The position numbers were made by a program, and so were the translations under genes. Below, in pieces: positions 1-9,036 of a stretch of DNA of 57,318 bases. Location of the stretch: NCBI GenBank assembly GCA_038230275.1, contig JBBRNO010000027.1, positions 1 through 57,318 on the forward strand. The letters are read 5' to 3'. The stretch comes from JANXXV01 sp038230275 (GTDB lineage Bacteria > Acidobacteriota > Terriglobia > Bryobacterales > Bryobacteraceae). Within the stretch, counting starts at the first letter, position 1, and every line of letters starts with the position of its first letter. Below the pieces are notes generated by a model that had not been told where the DNA came from, ran no database searches, and saw nothing but the letters and a program-made list of their open reading frames with translations.

Positions 1-539
1 GGGTCGATCGCTTCGGTCAATTCCGAAGGCATCTTCCACCAGCCCCAACTATACGTAATGCCGGCGGTAACGATGGACGGATTCTTTGTTGCTAACTCGC
101 CGGAGATTTTTCCGCCCTCGCCCTTGCCATACATGTAGACCCGGCGCGGGTTAATAGGATACGTTTTCTTCGCCCACTCAATCAGCTTGCCGATGGGTTC
201 GTGGTCGGCGGCTCCGTACTTTTGCGCTTGGGAGTGTCCGGCCAGAAGTACATAACGATCACTCAATCCCAACCGCTTCAGGGCTTCGCGGACGGGCAGG
301 ATCTCATCTCCGGTCGGCCGGTCATGCTCGTGGAAGCAGAGGATCAGGCCCACCTGTTTGGCTGGATCGGTGGTGCCGGGCGGTGCGATTCCTTCAGGCG
401 ATTCCACCACGTAGCGGATGATGGTCTTTCCCGTCTCATCCTTTAATTCGTTCTCCACCGAAGCGCGGAGATTCGGCGCAAAGACGGCGGTGGCAAGTGC
501 GGCGACTAGCAGCCAGCGGGAAGCGAAAATGGGTTTCAT
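1..539 (-). CDS. Secreted alpha/beta-hydrolase-like protein (3' part outside window)
   Basis: The gene reads leftward from the ATG at 537-539 and runs off the left edge; about 179 residues are visible. Residues 1-26 form a signal peptide ending in a hydrophobic stretch before NLRASVENE. The body resembles the esterase/poly-hydroxybutyrate depolymerase type of alpha/beta hydrolase: a core strand (GLILCFHEHDRP), then PRRVYMYGKGEGG where the nucleophile elbow GxSxGG would be. The usual serine is glycine here, so the visible part lacks a standard nucleophile. The enzyme may be inactive or use another residue. The C-terminal acid and histidine lie outside the window. The family call is an inference from fold-like spacing. 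Confidence 0.6.
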   Translation of the reverse strand, partial: MKPIFASRWLLVAALATAVFAPNLRASVENELKDETGKTIIRYVVESPEGIAPPGTTDPAKQVGLILCFHEHDRPTGDEILPVREALKRLGLSDRYVLLAGHSQAQKYGAADHEPIGKLIEWAKKTYPINPRRVYMYGKGEGGKISGELATKNPSIVTAGITYSWGWWKMPSELTEAID

Positions 540-583
540 GGTTGGGCTAAAGCAAATATAACCCAAGTCTGGAATTAACTCGA

Positions 584-3500
584 TCAATCCGTTGTACGGT
601 TCTCAACGGGCCGGACGCCCGGATTTGCCGTAAGTGTGGCAATTGCCAACTCCATCGCCTCTGTTTGAATTGGCTTCGAAACGTAGGCGTCCATCCCGGC
701 CTGCATACACTTCTCGCGGTCGCCATCCATGGCGTAGGCGGTCATCGCCAACACTGGCGTTCGGGTACCGTTCAGCCGCTCTCGTTCCCTTAGAATTCGT
801 GTCGTCTCCAGGCCATCCAACTCAGGCATCTGGACGTCCATCAGAATGAGATCGAATTTTTCCCGGGTCAAAGCGTCCAACGCCTGCTTGCCATTGCAGG
901 CTACGGTGACGTGATGGCCGTGTCTTTCCAGCAGCCGGATGGTGAGCCGTTGATTCACCACGTTGTCCTCGGCCAACAATATGGACAGGCTTTGCGTGCC
1001 GGAAGTTCGGTCAAGCGGCGCCACAATCTTGTGTTCGCCTGTCTCCTTCCGCGTCTTCCCCCGAAGGCATTGTGCCGTAAAGCAGAACTTGCTTCCCTTG
1101 CCCGGCATGCTTTCCACCCACAATCGGCCGCCCATTAGGGCCACCAATTGAGAACAGATAGTAAGTCCCAGCCCGGTCCCTCCGTATGCTCTTGTGGATG
1201 AGTTATCCGCCTGCCGGAAGGCTTCAAAGATCAGGCCCTGTTTTTCGGGCGGAATGCCGATGCCGGAATCCTCCACGGAAATCTCAAAGGCTGCTTCCGC
1301 GGTCATGGAGACCAGCACGCGAATTCCGCCCGTATCGGTGAACTTGATTGCGTTCCCAATCAGATTCATGAGCACTTGCCGCAACCTGCCGGGGTCGCCC
1401 ACTAACCGTTCCGGAATATCCGCGCCGAACTCGCATTGCAGCGTTAGCCCCTTTTCCCGGGCTTTCAACTGGAACGATGCGGCTGCGTTCTCCACGCACC
1501 GCCGCAGCGAGAAATCCACCGCGACGATTTCCATATGGCCTGCTTCGATCTTGGAATAGTCCAGGACGTCGTTCAGCAGATCGAGGAGTGAATCGGCTGA
1601 GGATTTCGCCATCTCCAGGTATTCGCGCTGTTCCTTGGTCAGTTCGGTGTGCAACGCCAGTGAAGTCATGCCCAGGATGCCGTTCATCGGCGTACGAATC
1701 TCGTGACTGATGTTCGCCACAAATTCGCTCTTGGCCCGGCTGGCTTCCTGCGCCTGCAAGGTGGAAAGCTTCAACTCCGCGGAATTTTTCTCCAGTTGTT
1801 CCACCATGGTGCTGAGGTCGCGATTGGCGTCGGCCAGTTTCTGCGTTCTTTCCGAGATCCGCGCCTCCAGTTCGGCGTTGGAGGTGACCAGACTTCGCAC
1901 CCGCAGCATATAGATGCCTCTTGCGGCCAACGCGGCCAGCAGTGCGCAGACCCCGTAAAACCAACCCGTTTGATAGAAGAAGGGCTGCAGGCGAAACTCC
2001 AGACTTGCGCCAGTTTCATTCCAAACTCCGTCGTTGTTGCTGGCCACTACACGGAATTGGTATTTGGCAGGGGGCAGATTCGTGTAATTTGCGCTGCGCT
2101 GCGTTCCGCCATCAACCCAATCGTGGTCAAAGCCCTCCAGTTTGTATCGGAAGCGGACCTTTTTGGGAGCCGGAAAGCTCAATGCCGTGAAAAAGAACTC
2201 CAACGAATCGCCGCCCGGTGGAATTTCCAAATCGCGTTTCAGGGGAACGGGCTGGTGGTCTACTTGTAACTCTTCCACCACAACCGGCGGCGGCTGATGA
2301 TTGAATACGATCCGCGAGGGGTCCACGATGGAGACGCCGGAAAGAGTAGCGAACCAAAGCCGGCCGTCTTTTGTCTTCGACCCGGCGGGCTGCGCGCCAT
2401 TGGCCTCGCGGCCCTTCATGCCGTCCTCCATGCTGAAGTTATCGCATTCCACGCGCCGGACCGAACCGCGGGCCAGGTCTTCCAGTTGCCGCTTCCGCAC
2501 GCGGAAGATGCCGAAGTTGCCGCTCATCCACAAGTAACCGAGCTTGTCTTCCAGAATCTGGAACACAACGTTTTGGGATAGCCCATTCCCGGTGGTGAAA
2601 TTGGTAAATTTTCCGTTCTTGAAACGGCTCAGTCCGCCGCCGAAAGTGCCAACCCACAGCGTGCCGTCCCCGTCTTCGTAGATCGACAGGATGAAGCTGT
2701 TCTTCAATCCTTCCTGTTCCGCGAAGTTCTGAAATACGCCATTTCGGAAGCGGCTTAATCCTTTTTGCGTACCGATCCAAAGATTGCTGTCCCGATCTTC
2801 ATACAGTGTTCTGATCTGATCGCTGGGCAGTCCATCTTTGATACGGTATGAAGTGATTTTCCCATCCCGCATGTGGTTGAGTCCTCCGGAGTAGGTACCG
2901 ATCCAAAGATCGCCGGAGTGGTCTTCCAGAACAGCGAACACAGCATCGCTGGTCAGGCCGTCCTTCATGGTGTAAGTCTTGAACTTGCCGTCGCGGAAGT
3001 GATGCAGCCCACCGCTATAGGTTCCTACCCACAGGCTGCCGTCTCGAGCGCCCGCCAGCGACCAAATCGCATTGTCGGTCAGCCCTTCGCGTACGGTGTA
3101 GTTGGTGAAGGCTCCGTTCTGATAGTGGCTTAGTCCGCCGCCGTTGGTGCCCAGCCAGACACTGCCGTCCTCTCTGCCCAGGATGGGAGAAACTATATTG
3201 CTTGGCAGCCCGTCTTGCACGGTGTATGTGGTGAAGGTGACGTCACGCAAGCGATTCAATCCGCCGCCGTTCGTGCCGATCCAAAGGTCGCCTTCCCGGT
3301 CTTCGTAGAGCGCCGAGACCATATCAGCGGTGAGCCCCTGCTTGGTTGCGAAATTGGAAAATACTCCCTTGGCGTAGCGGGTGAGGCCTTTTCCAAAAGT
3401 GGCAATCCACAAGTTGCCGTTCCGGTCCCCGGTCAACGCCCAAACGTGCGTGGCTCGGAGGGAAGGTTCCTCTGTTATGATCTGGAACTTGCCGCCGCGC

Positions 3501-4198
3501 ATCCTGGCCAGACCGTCCCTGGCACCCACCCAGAGCGTCCCATCGCGATCCTCGTAAATGGCCGTGACCATTTTGAAGGGAAGCCCATCTTTGGCAGTGT
3601 AGTCGCGGAACCGGCCGTTTTCGAGCTTGTGCAGACCGTCGTCGGTTCCGATCCACACGTTTCCGCTCGCGGTTGCTTGAATTGTCCGGATGTTCCGTCC
3701 CGGCAGGCCAATTATTTCGATGCGCCCCTCACGAATGCGGCACAATCCGGCGCCGGTACTGGCAAACCACATCTCGCCGCCGTTTCCGGTGGAGACGGTC
3801 AGGATTTGATCACCTGCGAATTTATCCCCTAGCGGAAAGATGCGGAAGGTTCCGTCCCGAAACTGGGACAGTCCTTTAGCGGTAGCAATCCAAATTGTGC
3901 CGTCGCGGCCTTCCGCTAACGCCCTTACGCGATTTGCCTGAATTGCGGGTGTGTTTGTGGTGTCGAATACAGTGAACCGCACACCATCGAAGCGAACCAT
4001 CCCGTAAAAGGTGGCCAGCCAGATGTATCCATTTCGGGCTTGCAGGATGCTGTTAATGGTGGAATGAAAAAGACCTTGATCTTCGCGCCACACCTCGTGG
4101 CGGTAGGCGGTCAACGGCCTGTCAGGGTCAAGAGCGAGGGCTGCGGAGGGCCAACCCGCCAGCAGTGCCGTCAACCAATAAATAATTCTTGCACGCAT
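584..4198 (-). CDS. Propeller-type hybrid sensor histidine kinase with receiver
   Basis: A 1204-residue one-protein two-component system. A signal peptide (MRARIIYWLTALLAGWPSAALA) leads into about 14 two-component-regulator propeller repeats of the form EDRDGTLWVGT, roughly residues 35-650. A Y_Y_Y domain (RFRYKLEGFDHDW) and a transmembrane helix near 760-785 follow. Cytoplasmic parts are a HisKA domain with phospho-His in NISHEIRTPMNG, a HATPase domain (NLIGNAIKF, DSGIGIPPEKQG, GGTGLGLTI), and a C-terminal receiver with phospho-Asp in DLILMDVQMPELDG and the conserved lysine in YVSKPI. Periplasmic propellers of this family are known to sense polysaccharide fragments. No output DNA-binding domain is fused, so a partner must receive the phosphate. 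The ATG at 4198 is preferred over an in-frame TTG three codons upstream. It is divergent from the next gene. Confidence 0.95.
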   Translation of the reverse strand: MRARIIYWLTALLAGWPSAALALDPDRPLTAYRHEVWREDQGLFHSTINSILQARNGYIWLATFYGMVRFDGVRFTVFDTTNTPAIQANRVRALAEGRDGTIWIATAKGLSQFRDGTFRIFPLGDKFAGDQILTVSTGNGGEMWFASTGAGLCRIREGRIEIIGLPGRNIRTIQATASGNVWIGTDDGLHKLENGRFRDYTAKDGLPFKMVTAIYEDRDGTLWVGARDGLARMRGGKFQIITEEPSLRATHVWALTGDRNGNLWIATFGKGLTRYAKGVFSNFATKQGLTADMVSALYEDREGDLWIGTNGGGLNRLRDVTFTTYTVQDGLPSNIVSPILGREDGSVWLGTNGGGLSHYQNGAFTNYTVREGLTDNAIWSLAGARDGSLWVGTYSGGLHHFRDGKFKTYTMKDGLTSDAVFAVLEDHSGDLWIGTYSGGLNHMRDGKITSYRIKDGLPSDQIRTLYEDRDSNLWIGTQKGLSRFRNGVFQNFAEQEGLKNSFILSIYEDGDGTLWVGTFGGGLSRFKNGKFTNFTTGNGLSQNVVFQILEDKLGYLWMSGNFGIFRVRKRQLEDLARGSVRRVECDNFSMEDGMKGREANGAQPAGSKTKDGRLWFATLSGVSIVDPSRIVFNHQPPPVVVEELQVDHQPVPLKRDLEIPPGGDSLEFFFTALSFPAPKKVRFRYKLEGFDHDWVDGGTQRSANYTNLPPAKYQFRVVASNNDGVWNETGASLEFRLQPFFYQTGWFYGVCALLAALAARGIYMLRVRSLVTSNAELEARISERTQKLADANRDLSTMVEQLEKNSAELKLSTLQAQEASRAKSEFVANISHEIRTPMNGILGMTSLALHTELTKEQREYLEMAKSSADSLLDLLNDVLDYSKIEAGHMEIVAVDFSLRRCVENAAASFQLKAREKGLTLQCEFGADIPERLVGDPGRLRQVLMNLIGNAIKFTDTGGIRVLVSMTAEAAFEISVEDSGIGIPPEKQGLIFEAFRQADNSSTRAYGGTGLGLTICSQLVALMGGRLWVESMPGKGSKFCFTAQCLRGKTRKETGEHKIVAPLDRTSGTQSLSILLAEDNVVNQRLTIRLLERHGHHVTVACNGKQALDALTREKFDLILMDVQMPELDGLETTRILRERERLNGTRTPVLAMTAYAMDGDREKCMQAGMDAYVSKPIQTEAMELAIATLTANPGVRPVENRTTD

Positions 4199-4292
4199 TG
4201 ACCCCAACTAGTAGAAGTATACAAGGAATAGCGCCGATTCTCATGTTCTTCATAACCGCGAACGGGTACTCACCGCTACAATAGCTATTTTC

Positions 4293-5138
4293 ATGAGCCG
4301 CTTCCTCGCCTCCTTTCTATTTCTGGTCACGCTGCGCGCGCAGGACCTTGACCTCCAGCTATATTCTGAATTCCAGCGGATCCAGCCGGACGGCCGCATT
4401 GTGGAAGCCGACCGGGCCGGCAGTCCGCACGAGATTATCTCCCCAGCGCTGATACGAAACGGGTTCACAACGTTCCACGCCGCTGTCACCGGCCGGCCCC
4501 GAATTCTCTATTGGATGGCCATTCAGACTAATCCCGCGAACGTTTTTCGTGTCCGTGTCTACCGGGAGGAACACGGCTCCGGTGGAATTCCCGACCGGCT
4601 GGTGGAAGAAACGAAGCCGCTCTATTTCCTTGGCGTGATGCCGGACCTGCCCGTCGAGCGCACAACGCAGGTTTATCTCATCGATATCTGGACGCCCAAG
4701 GATACGCCTGTCGATCGAGTCCGGTTCGAGGTTCTGGTGAAGACTGGCGAATGGGTGGTGGCCCCCATGGAAGTGAGAGTGATCGCCGCGCGCGTGCCGG
4801 ACCTTCCAGATAAAGGCTGCTGCGCAACGCTTCCATCGCCTGACCGGCCCGCCGATACTGCCGCGTGGCCTTCGCTGGTTGGCGCATTGGTGGGAGGCCC
4901 TTCCGCGCTGCTCCCCGCACCGGGGACGGTCCGTGCGGTAATTCACCGCAACGCAATGCAGGACGCGGCATTGGTGCGGTCGTTCGATGCCCCAACCCGA
5001 TCCATTCTGCTGGACTGGGTCTGGCCGATTCTGTTCGGACGATTGCCGCTGGGACCGCCATCGCTTCGGGCTAGTACTGAAGCTTATCTTTCTGTGCGGC
5101 ACCGGATCTGGGGAATTGCCGGCAGCCGGTTACAATAG
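4293..5138 (+). CDS. Exported protein of unknown function
   Basis: A 281-residue protein with an N-terminal signal peptide (MSRFLASFLFLVTLRAQ). I do not recognise a catalytic family. The central part (about 30-170) is rich in beta-type sequence and reads like a binding or assembly domain: RILYWMAIQTNP, RVRVYREEHG, TQVYLIDIWTPKDTPVDRVRFEVLVKTGEW. A CC pair lies near residue 175. The C-terminal third is Pro/Ala rich. It sits 6 bases upstream of the next plus-strand gene, so the two are probably cotranscribed and may work together in the envelope. A short ATG-led reading frame with normal codon use supports it as real. Confidence 0.7.
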   Translation: MSRFLASFLFLVTLRAQDLDLQLYSEFQRIQPDGRIVEADRAGSPHEIISPALIRNGFTTFHAAVTGRPRILYWMAIQTNPANVFRVRVYREEHGSGGIPDRLVEETKPLYFLGVMPDLPVERTTQVYLIDIWTPKDTPVDRVRFEVLVKTGEWVVAPMEVRVIAARVPDLPDKGCCATLPSPDRPADTAAWPSLVGALVGGPSALLPAPGTVRAVIHRNAMQDAALVRSFDAPTRSILLDWVWPILFGRLPLGPPSLRASTEAYLSVRHRIWGIAGSRLQ

Positions 5139-5144
5139 GAGGAG

Positions 5145-5948
5145 ATGCCTGCATTTCGCATCCTCTGTCTAGCCGTTTTTCCGGCACTCCTCCTCAGCCA
5201 GATCAACTCGATCTTCTTGGATGAAGCGGACCTGCGCGATGACGCTTTGCTGCAAGCGACGCTTGCCGTGACAATCTCGCCGGAGGATATCCGCAGTTCG
5301 GAGTTCGCTCAGGATCTGGCCGAGAAACAGGCCGATGAGATGACCGCCGCCTCGCAGCGCCGGGTGCAGCGCATGGAAAGCCGGATCAAGCTGGGGACAC
5401 AATCCGGTGCGGAGCTGACTTCGCTGCTGGATCAGATGCATTTACGCATTGAGACCGCGCGGTTGGTAATCTCCCGAGCCACTCTGGTGAAAGAAATTGT
5501 CCGATCGGCCCGTGCCGGTCAGAACGTGAAAACCGCTTTAAGCCGGGGCCGGACAATGGAGAAATTCGGCGGAAACGGACGCTTCAATTCCACCGATCTT
5601 TCGCTGGTGGAAAAGGCGTTTACGCGAAAATTTGGCCGTACTCTGCCCATCAGCGCCGATGGCGATACCAGCCTTCATCGTGCGCTCGGTCTTGACCACA
5701 CAGGCCGGGTCGATGTTGCGGTCAGTCCCGATCAACCGGAAGGAATTTGGCTGAGAAAATATCTGGAATCACTTCGAATTCCGTACTATGCCTTTCGAAA
5801 GGCCGTAGTTGGCAGTGCCACCGCTCCTCACATCCACATTGGTCCGCCCAGCCTGCGCCACGCCTCAAACCGTGCCCAAACTACTGGAACTAAAGTAAGT
5901 ACTGTCCCCTCCCCTGCTCCCCGCATCATAGCTTCTTCGCGATCCTAA
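5145..5948 (+). CDS. Exported protein with a possible M15-like C-terminal zinc domain
   Basis: A 267-residue protein with a signal peptide at residues 1-19 (ending ALLLSQ). Residues 25-150 are helical with charged heptad-like runs (QADEMTAASQRRVQRMESRI). The C-terminal part has HRALGLDHTGRVDVAV and, about 45 residues later, ATAPHIHIGPPS. The His/Asp pair followed by HxH resembles the zinc ligands of M15/hedgehog-type peptidases acting on peptidoglycan, but the His-Asp spacing is shorter than in VanX. The peptidase call is therefore tentative. It begins 6 bases after the preceding exported protein, likely in one operon. Confidence 0.6.
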   Translation: MPAFRILCLAVFPALLLSQINSIFLDEADLRDDALLQATLAVTISPEDIRSSEFAQDLAEKQADEMTAASQRRVQRMESRIKLGTQSGAELTSLLDQMHLRIETARLVISRATLVKEIVRSARAGQNVKTALSRGRTMEKFGGNGRFNSTDLSLVEKAFTRKFGRTLPISADGDTSLHRALGLDHTGRVDVAVSPDQPEGIWLRKYLESLRIPYYAFRKAVVGSATAPHIHIGPPSLRHASNRAQTTGTKVSTVPSPAPRIIASSRS

Positions 5949-6028
5949 AGATTTCCCCTGAGGTGCCGATTAGTACTTAGATAGCGCAAGGTCTATATGA
6001 TTTGGTTTAAGAAATACGGGGGACTTAG

Positions 6029-6937
6029 ATGAATTCCGGTTACGCAACCGCCCGGAACAGCCTTCGGCTCGCAATTGTCTATGGATTTGGGCTGGCACTG
6101 CTCTGTTCAAACCTCTACATTGTTGGGCAGTTTGCCAATGTGAACAAACAGTTAGAGACGGTAAAAGCTGATCTCGATAGCACGAAGATAGAATTGAAAG
6201 ATTTGAAGAGCGCCGCGGCTACGTCTACCAAAGCCGCGGGCCGCAGCCTGAGCGCTATCCGCGAAGAGTTGCAGGCCGCGCGCAAGCAGGCGGATTCCGC
6301 AGTGGGAGAAGTGAAATCCGGCGCCACGCATCGCGCCGAAGAACTGTCCACCGAACTGGCTCGCCGTATCGTTAGCGAACAGACGCGCAATGAACGCCAG
6401 CAAGCGCAGCTAAAGCGGGATCTTTCCCAGGTGGAAGAGGCGGCGCACAAGGCGAATTCGAAGCTCGGCGAAGTGAGCACGGAAGTGGTAGCCGTCCGCA
6501 CAGAGGTTGCCGACAACCGCAACCGGTTGGAGCGAACGGTGGCTGACCTGCGCCGGGTGAAGGGCGATATGGGCGTCCAGAGCGGACAGATCGCCACCAA
6601 TCAGAAGGAACTGCAAGTCCTTAAGGCGATCGGTGAGAAGAGTTACTACGAGTTTGATATTAAGAGCAAAGAGTCTTCTGTCATCGCGGGCGTGAATGTG
6701 CTGCTGAAAAAGACGGATCCGAAGAAATTCCGCTTCACTCTCGACGTCTTGGTGAACGACAAGAAAGTGGAGAAGAAAGATCGGATTATCAACGAACCGG
6801 TGCAGTTCATGGTCACCAAGATTCGCCAGCCGTACTCGTTGGAAGTGAATGAGCTCTATGAGATTGTGGTCAACGAAGTGACCAAAGACCGGATCAAGGG
6901 CTATATTGCCACGCCGAAGCCTCAGGCTCCCATTTAG
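6029..6937 (+). CDS. Membrane-anchored coiled-coil protein
   Basis: A 302-residue protein. A GGGGGA ribosome-binding site lies just upstream of the ATG. One transmembrane helix (about 12-33, LAIVYGFGLALLCSNLYIVG) is followed by a long coiled coil (about 35-205) of Lys/Glu/Gln/Ala heptads. The C-terminal globular domain (about 210-295) is rich in beta-type sequence (YYEFDIKSKE, IAGVNVLLKKTDPKKF, QPYSLEVNELYEIVVNEV). It is probably an extracytoplasmic structural or scaffold protein. No enzyme motif is visible, and the convergent neighbour on the other strand ends 6 bases away. Confidence 0.8.
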   Translation: MNSGYATARNSLRLAIVYGFGLALLCSNLYIVGQFANVNKQLETVKADLDSTKIELKDLKSAAATSTKAAGRSLSAIREELQAARKQADSAVGEVKSGATHRAEELSTELARRIVSEQTRNERQQAQLKRDLSQVEEAAHKANSKLGEVSTEVVAVRTEVADNRNRLERTVADLRRVKGDMGVQSGQIATNQKELQVLKAIGEKSYYEFDIKSKESSVIAGVNVLLKKTDPKKFRFTLDVLVNDKKVEKKDRIINEPVQFMVTKIRQPYSLEVNELYEIVVNEVTKDRIKGYIATPKPQAPI

Positions 6938-6943
6938 GCCCGG

Positions 6944-7726
6944 CTACCAGACCTGATAGTATCCGTCGCGCTCCACCACTTCGGCCTGGGTTGCAAAAAC
7001 CTCAGACAAGGCAGCCGAAGTGAGAACTTGCGGTTTTAGCCCGTCACGCAGTACCTTGCCGCCTCGCATCAGAATCACGCGGCCGATTTCAGGAATAATA
7101 TCGGGCAAATGATGGGTAACAAGCACGATACTGGTGCCCGATTGCGCCACCTTCCGCAGCGTCTCGCGCAGTTCATGAGTGGCGTGGAAGTCCAGACTCG
7201 TGGTGGGCTCATCCAGCACCAGCGCCTTCGGTTCATGGGCCAGTGCTCTGGCGATCAGCACCCGCCGCGCCTCGCCGGACGATAATTCGTCGGTGTTTCG
7301 TTCGGCCAAATGCGTAATCTCAAACTGTTCCATCAGCTCATTGGTCCGCTGCTCCATCTGCGGCGTTACGTGATGATTGGGCCAGATTCCGATGCTGCTG
7401 AAGAATCCGGAAAGTACAATCTCTCGGGCCGAATAGTCTCTGGTGCAAGTCTGCATCAAGTCGTTTGAGACAATGCCCAGCATCGCCCGTAAATCGAAGA
7501 CGTTCCAGATTTCCTTGCCCATGATGCGCATCCAGGAGTCCGGCCCGTCCAGCCGCGGATAACATTCACGGGTCATGGTCTTAATCAGCGTGGACTTGCC
7601 ACAGCCATTCGGCCCTAAGATAGCGACGTGTTCCCCTACCGCGATGGACAGCGTCAAGGTATCCAGCGCTACCTTTTCCCCGCGGCAAACGGTGATGTTC
7701 TTGTATTCAATGAGTGGTGTATTCAA
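6944..7726 (-). CDS. ABC transporter ATP-binding protein
   Basis: A 260-residue ABC ATPase. It has Walker A GPNGCGKST, Q-loop region MLGIVSNDLMQTC, signature LSSGEARRVLIARAL, Walker B ALVLDEPTTSLD and the H-loop VLVTHHLPD. The sequence style resembles the ModF/iron-chelate group of stand-alone ATPases. No permease gene is adjacent, so its transport partner is unknown. The start is TTG at 7724-7726, only 2 bases after the stop of the upstream esterase gene, which indicates cotranscription. Family assignment is firm; the substrate is not known. Confidence 0.92.
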   Translation of the reverse strand: MNTPLIEYKNITVCRGEKVALDTLTLSIAVGEHVAILGPNGCGKSTLIKTMTRECYPRLDGPDSWMRIMGKEIWNVFDLRAMLGIVSNDLMQTCTRDYSAREIVLSGFFSSIGIWPNHHVTPQMEQRTNELMEQFEITHLAERNTDELSSGEARRVLIARALAHEPKALVLDEPTTSLDFHATHELRETLRKVAQSGTSIVLVTHHLPDIIPEIGRVILMRGGKVLRDGLKPQVLTSAALSEVFATQAEVVERDGYYQVW

Positions 7727-7728
7727 AA

Positions 7729-8979
7729 CTATTCCCGGTTCAATGCCTTGATCCGGAACAGCGGTTTTGCTTTCTCGGAGGCTTCCATCTGGTAAGTCTG
7801 GTCTGTTTTCGACGGGTCGTAGTCACGCCACAGCCAAATCATTTCTTCGGCCAATTCCGAATGGCCGCCGTTGCGGTTGTGGGTTCCGGTCCCCCATTCC
7901 AGGTGAAAATCGTATTCCTTGAGTTTCAGCGAGTTCGCCATCTGAATATTCTGGAGCGGCCAGCTGCCATGTTCGTTCTCCAAATCGCCGGATCCGTCCT
8001 GCAGCCACACTCGAATGTTTCGCTTCGGCTCTTTGCGGATCTTGTTCGGATAGACGTTGCCGCCATCCAGCACGCCCGGCTGCCACTGGATGCTGGTGAA
8101 GCTTCCAATGCGCGAAAGCACGCGGCTGAATTGGTCCGGCTGCTGCCAGGCGACATTGAACGCGCAGATACCACCCGAGGAATCGCCGGCAATGGCGCGG
8201 CTATAGCCGTCCCGGCGCAGGTTGTATTTCGATTGCACCTCCGCCAGAATCTCATCGCGCAAGAAACGCGCAAAAGTGTCGTTCACGGTGTCGTACTCAA
8301 TGCTGCGCATCTTCTTTTCACCCACCGAACCGGGAGAAATCAGCACCTGGACAATCACCGGAATCTTCTTCTCGTGCGTGAGATTATCGAAGACGATTTG
8401 CGCCCGCGACGGCAATTCCCGCGGCGCCAGCACTTCGCCGTCCTGCCATACCATCACCGCCGCGGGAGTCTTGGGGTCATACTGCGCCGGAACGTAAATC
8501 CAGTAATCGCTCTTCATTCCGGGATAGATGCTGGAGGTGTGAACCAGCTTTTCAGACAGCTTGCCGGCGGGCGCTCCGGGCTTTGCGTAAGAATACGGGC
8601 CGAAGGCAGGGACGTCGGTCTTCCCTCCGAACGGTTTGCCGTCAATCACGTACGAAAAGGAATGCACGGTGCCGGTTTTCAAACGGCCTGTAGCCACCCA
8701 AAAGTCACTGCCCTTCACCCGTTTCATCGCGCTGCCGGGCGCTTCGTCCAGCATCAGCTTCGGCGGAGAAGCGGCTTCCACCGCGAAAATGAAATCCGGA
8801 CCCTCGCCCACGTAGGCGGTTCCCTTCTTCAGATTTTCGTCTCCCATCGTTGCCGGAAGGGCCGATTTCAATTCCGGCGAGGCGGCATTGACCAGCCTCG
8901 ATAAATCGGCGAATGGCGTTTTTTGAGCCATAGCTGGAAGCACAGCGAAAATCGCAAATCCGGTGATAAAAAGACGCAT
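7729..8979 (-). CDS. Secreted enterochelin-esterase-like hydrolase
   Basis: A 416-residue alpha/beta hydrolase of the esterase D / Fes type. A signal peptide (MRLFITGFAIFAVLPAMA) fixes the start at 8979; a longer frame to 9474 exists but its extra 165 residues overlap the divergent gene and read as noise. An N-terminal carbohydrate-binding-like domain (about 60-140) precedes the catalytic domain: DYWIYVPAQYD, the nucleophile elbow AIAGDSSGG, and a C-terminal histidine in NRNGGHSEL. In this family the catalytic domain hydrolyses ester bonds, as in siderophores or acetylated sugars. It is followed 2 bases later by an ABC ATPase gene, which would suit uptake of the product, although that link is an inference. 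Confidence 0.88.
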   Translation of the reverse strand: MRLFITGFAIFAVLPAMAQKTPFADLSRLVNAASPELKSALPATMGDENLKKGTAYVGEGPDFIFAVEAASPPKLMLDEAPGSAMKRVKGSDFWVATGRLKTGTVHSFSYVIDGKPFGGKTDVPAFGPYSYAKPGAPAGKLSEKLVHTSSIYPGMKSDYWIYVPAQYDPKTPAAVMVWQDGEVLAPRELPSRAQIVFDNLTHEKKIPVIVQVLISPGSVGEKKMRSIEYDTVNDTFARFLRDEILAEVQSKYNLRRDGYSRAIAGDSSGGICAFNVAWQQPDQFSRVLSRIGSFTSIQWQPGVLDGGNVYPNKIRKEPKRNIRVWLQDGSGDLENEHGSWPLQNIQMANSLKLKEYDFHLEWGTGTHNRNGGHSELAEEMIWLWRDYDPSKTDQTYQMEASEKAKPLFRIKALNRE

Positions 8980-9036
8980 CACGCAAAAGACTACCACAGG
9001 CTTAGAGCCGCGCCGAAATGGTAAACTACCAATCTC

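Noticed and set aside
7714..8904. 396-residue plus-strand frame antisense to the esterase
   Set aside because: It mirrors the codon pattern of the minus-strand esterase, lacks any motif or start signal, and the esterase has clear catalytic motifs.
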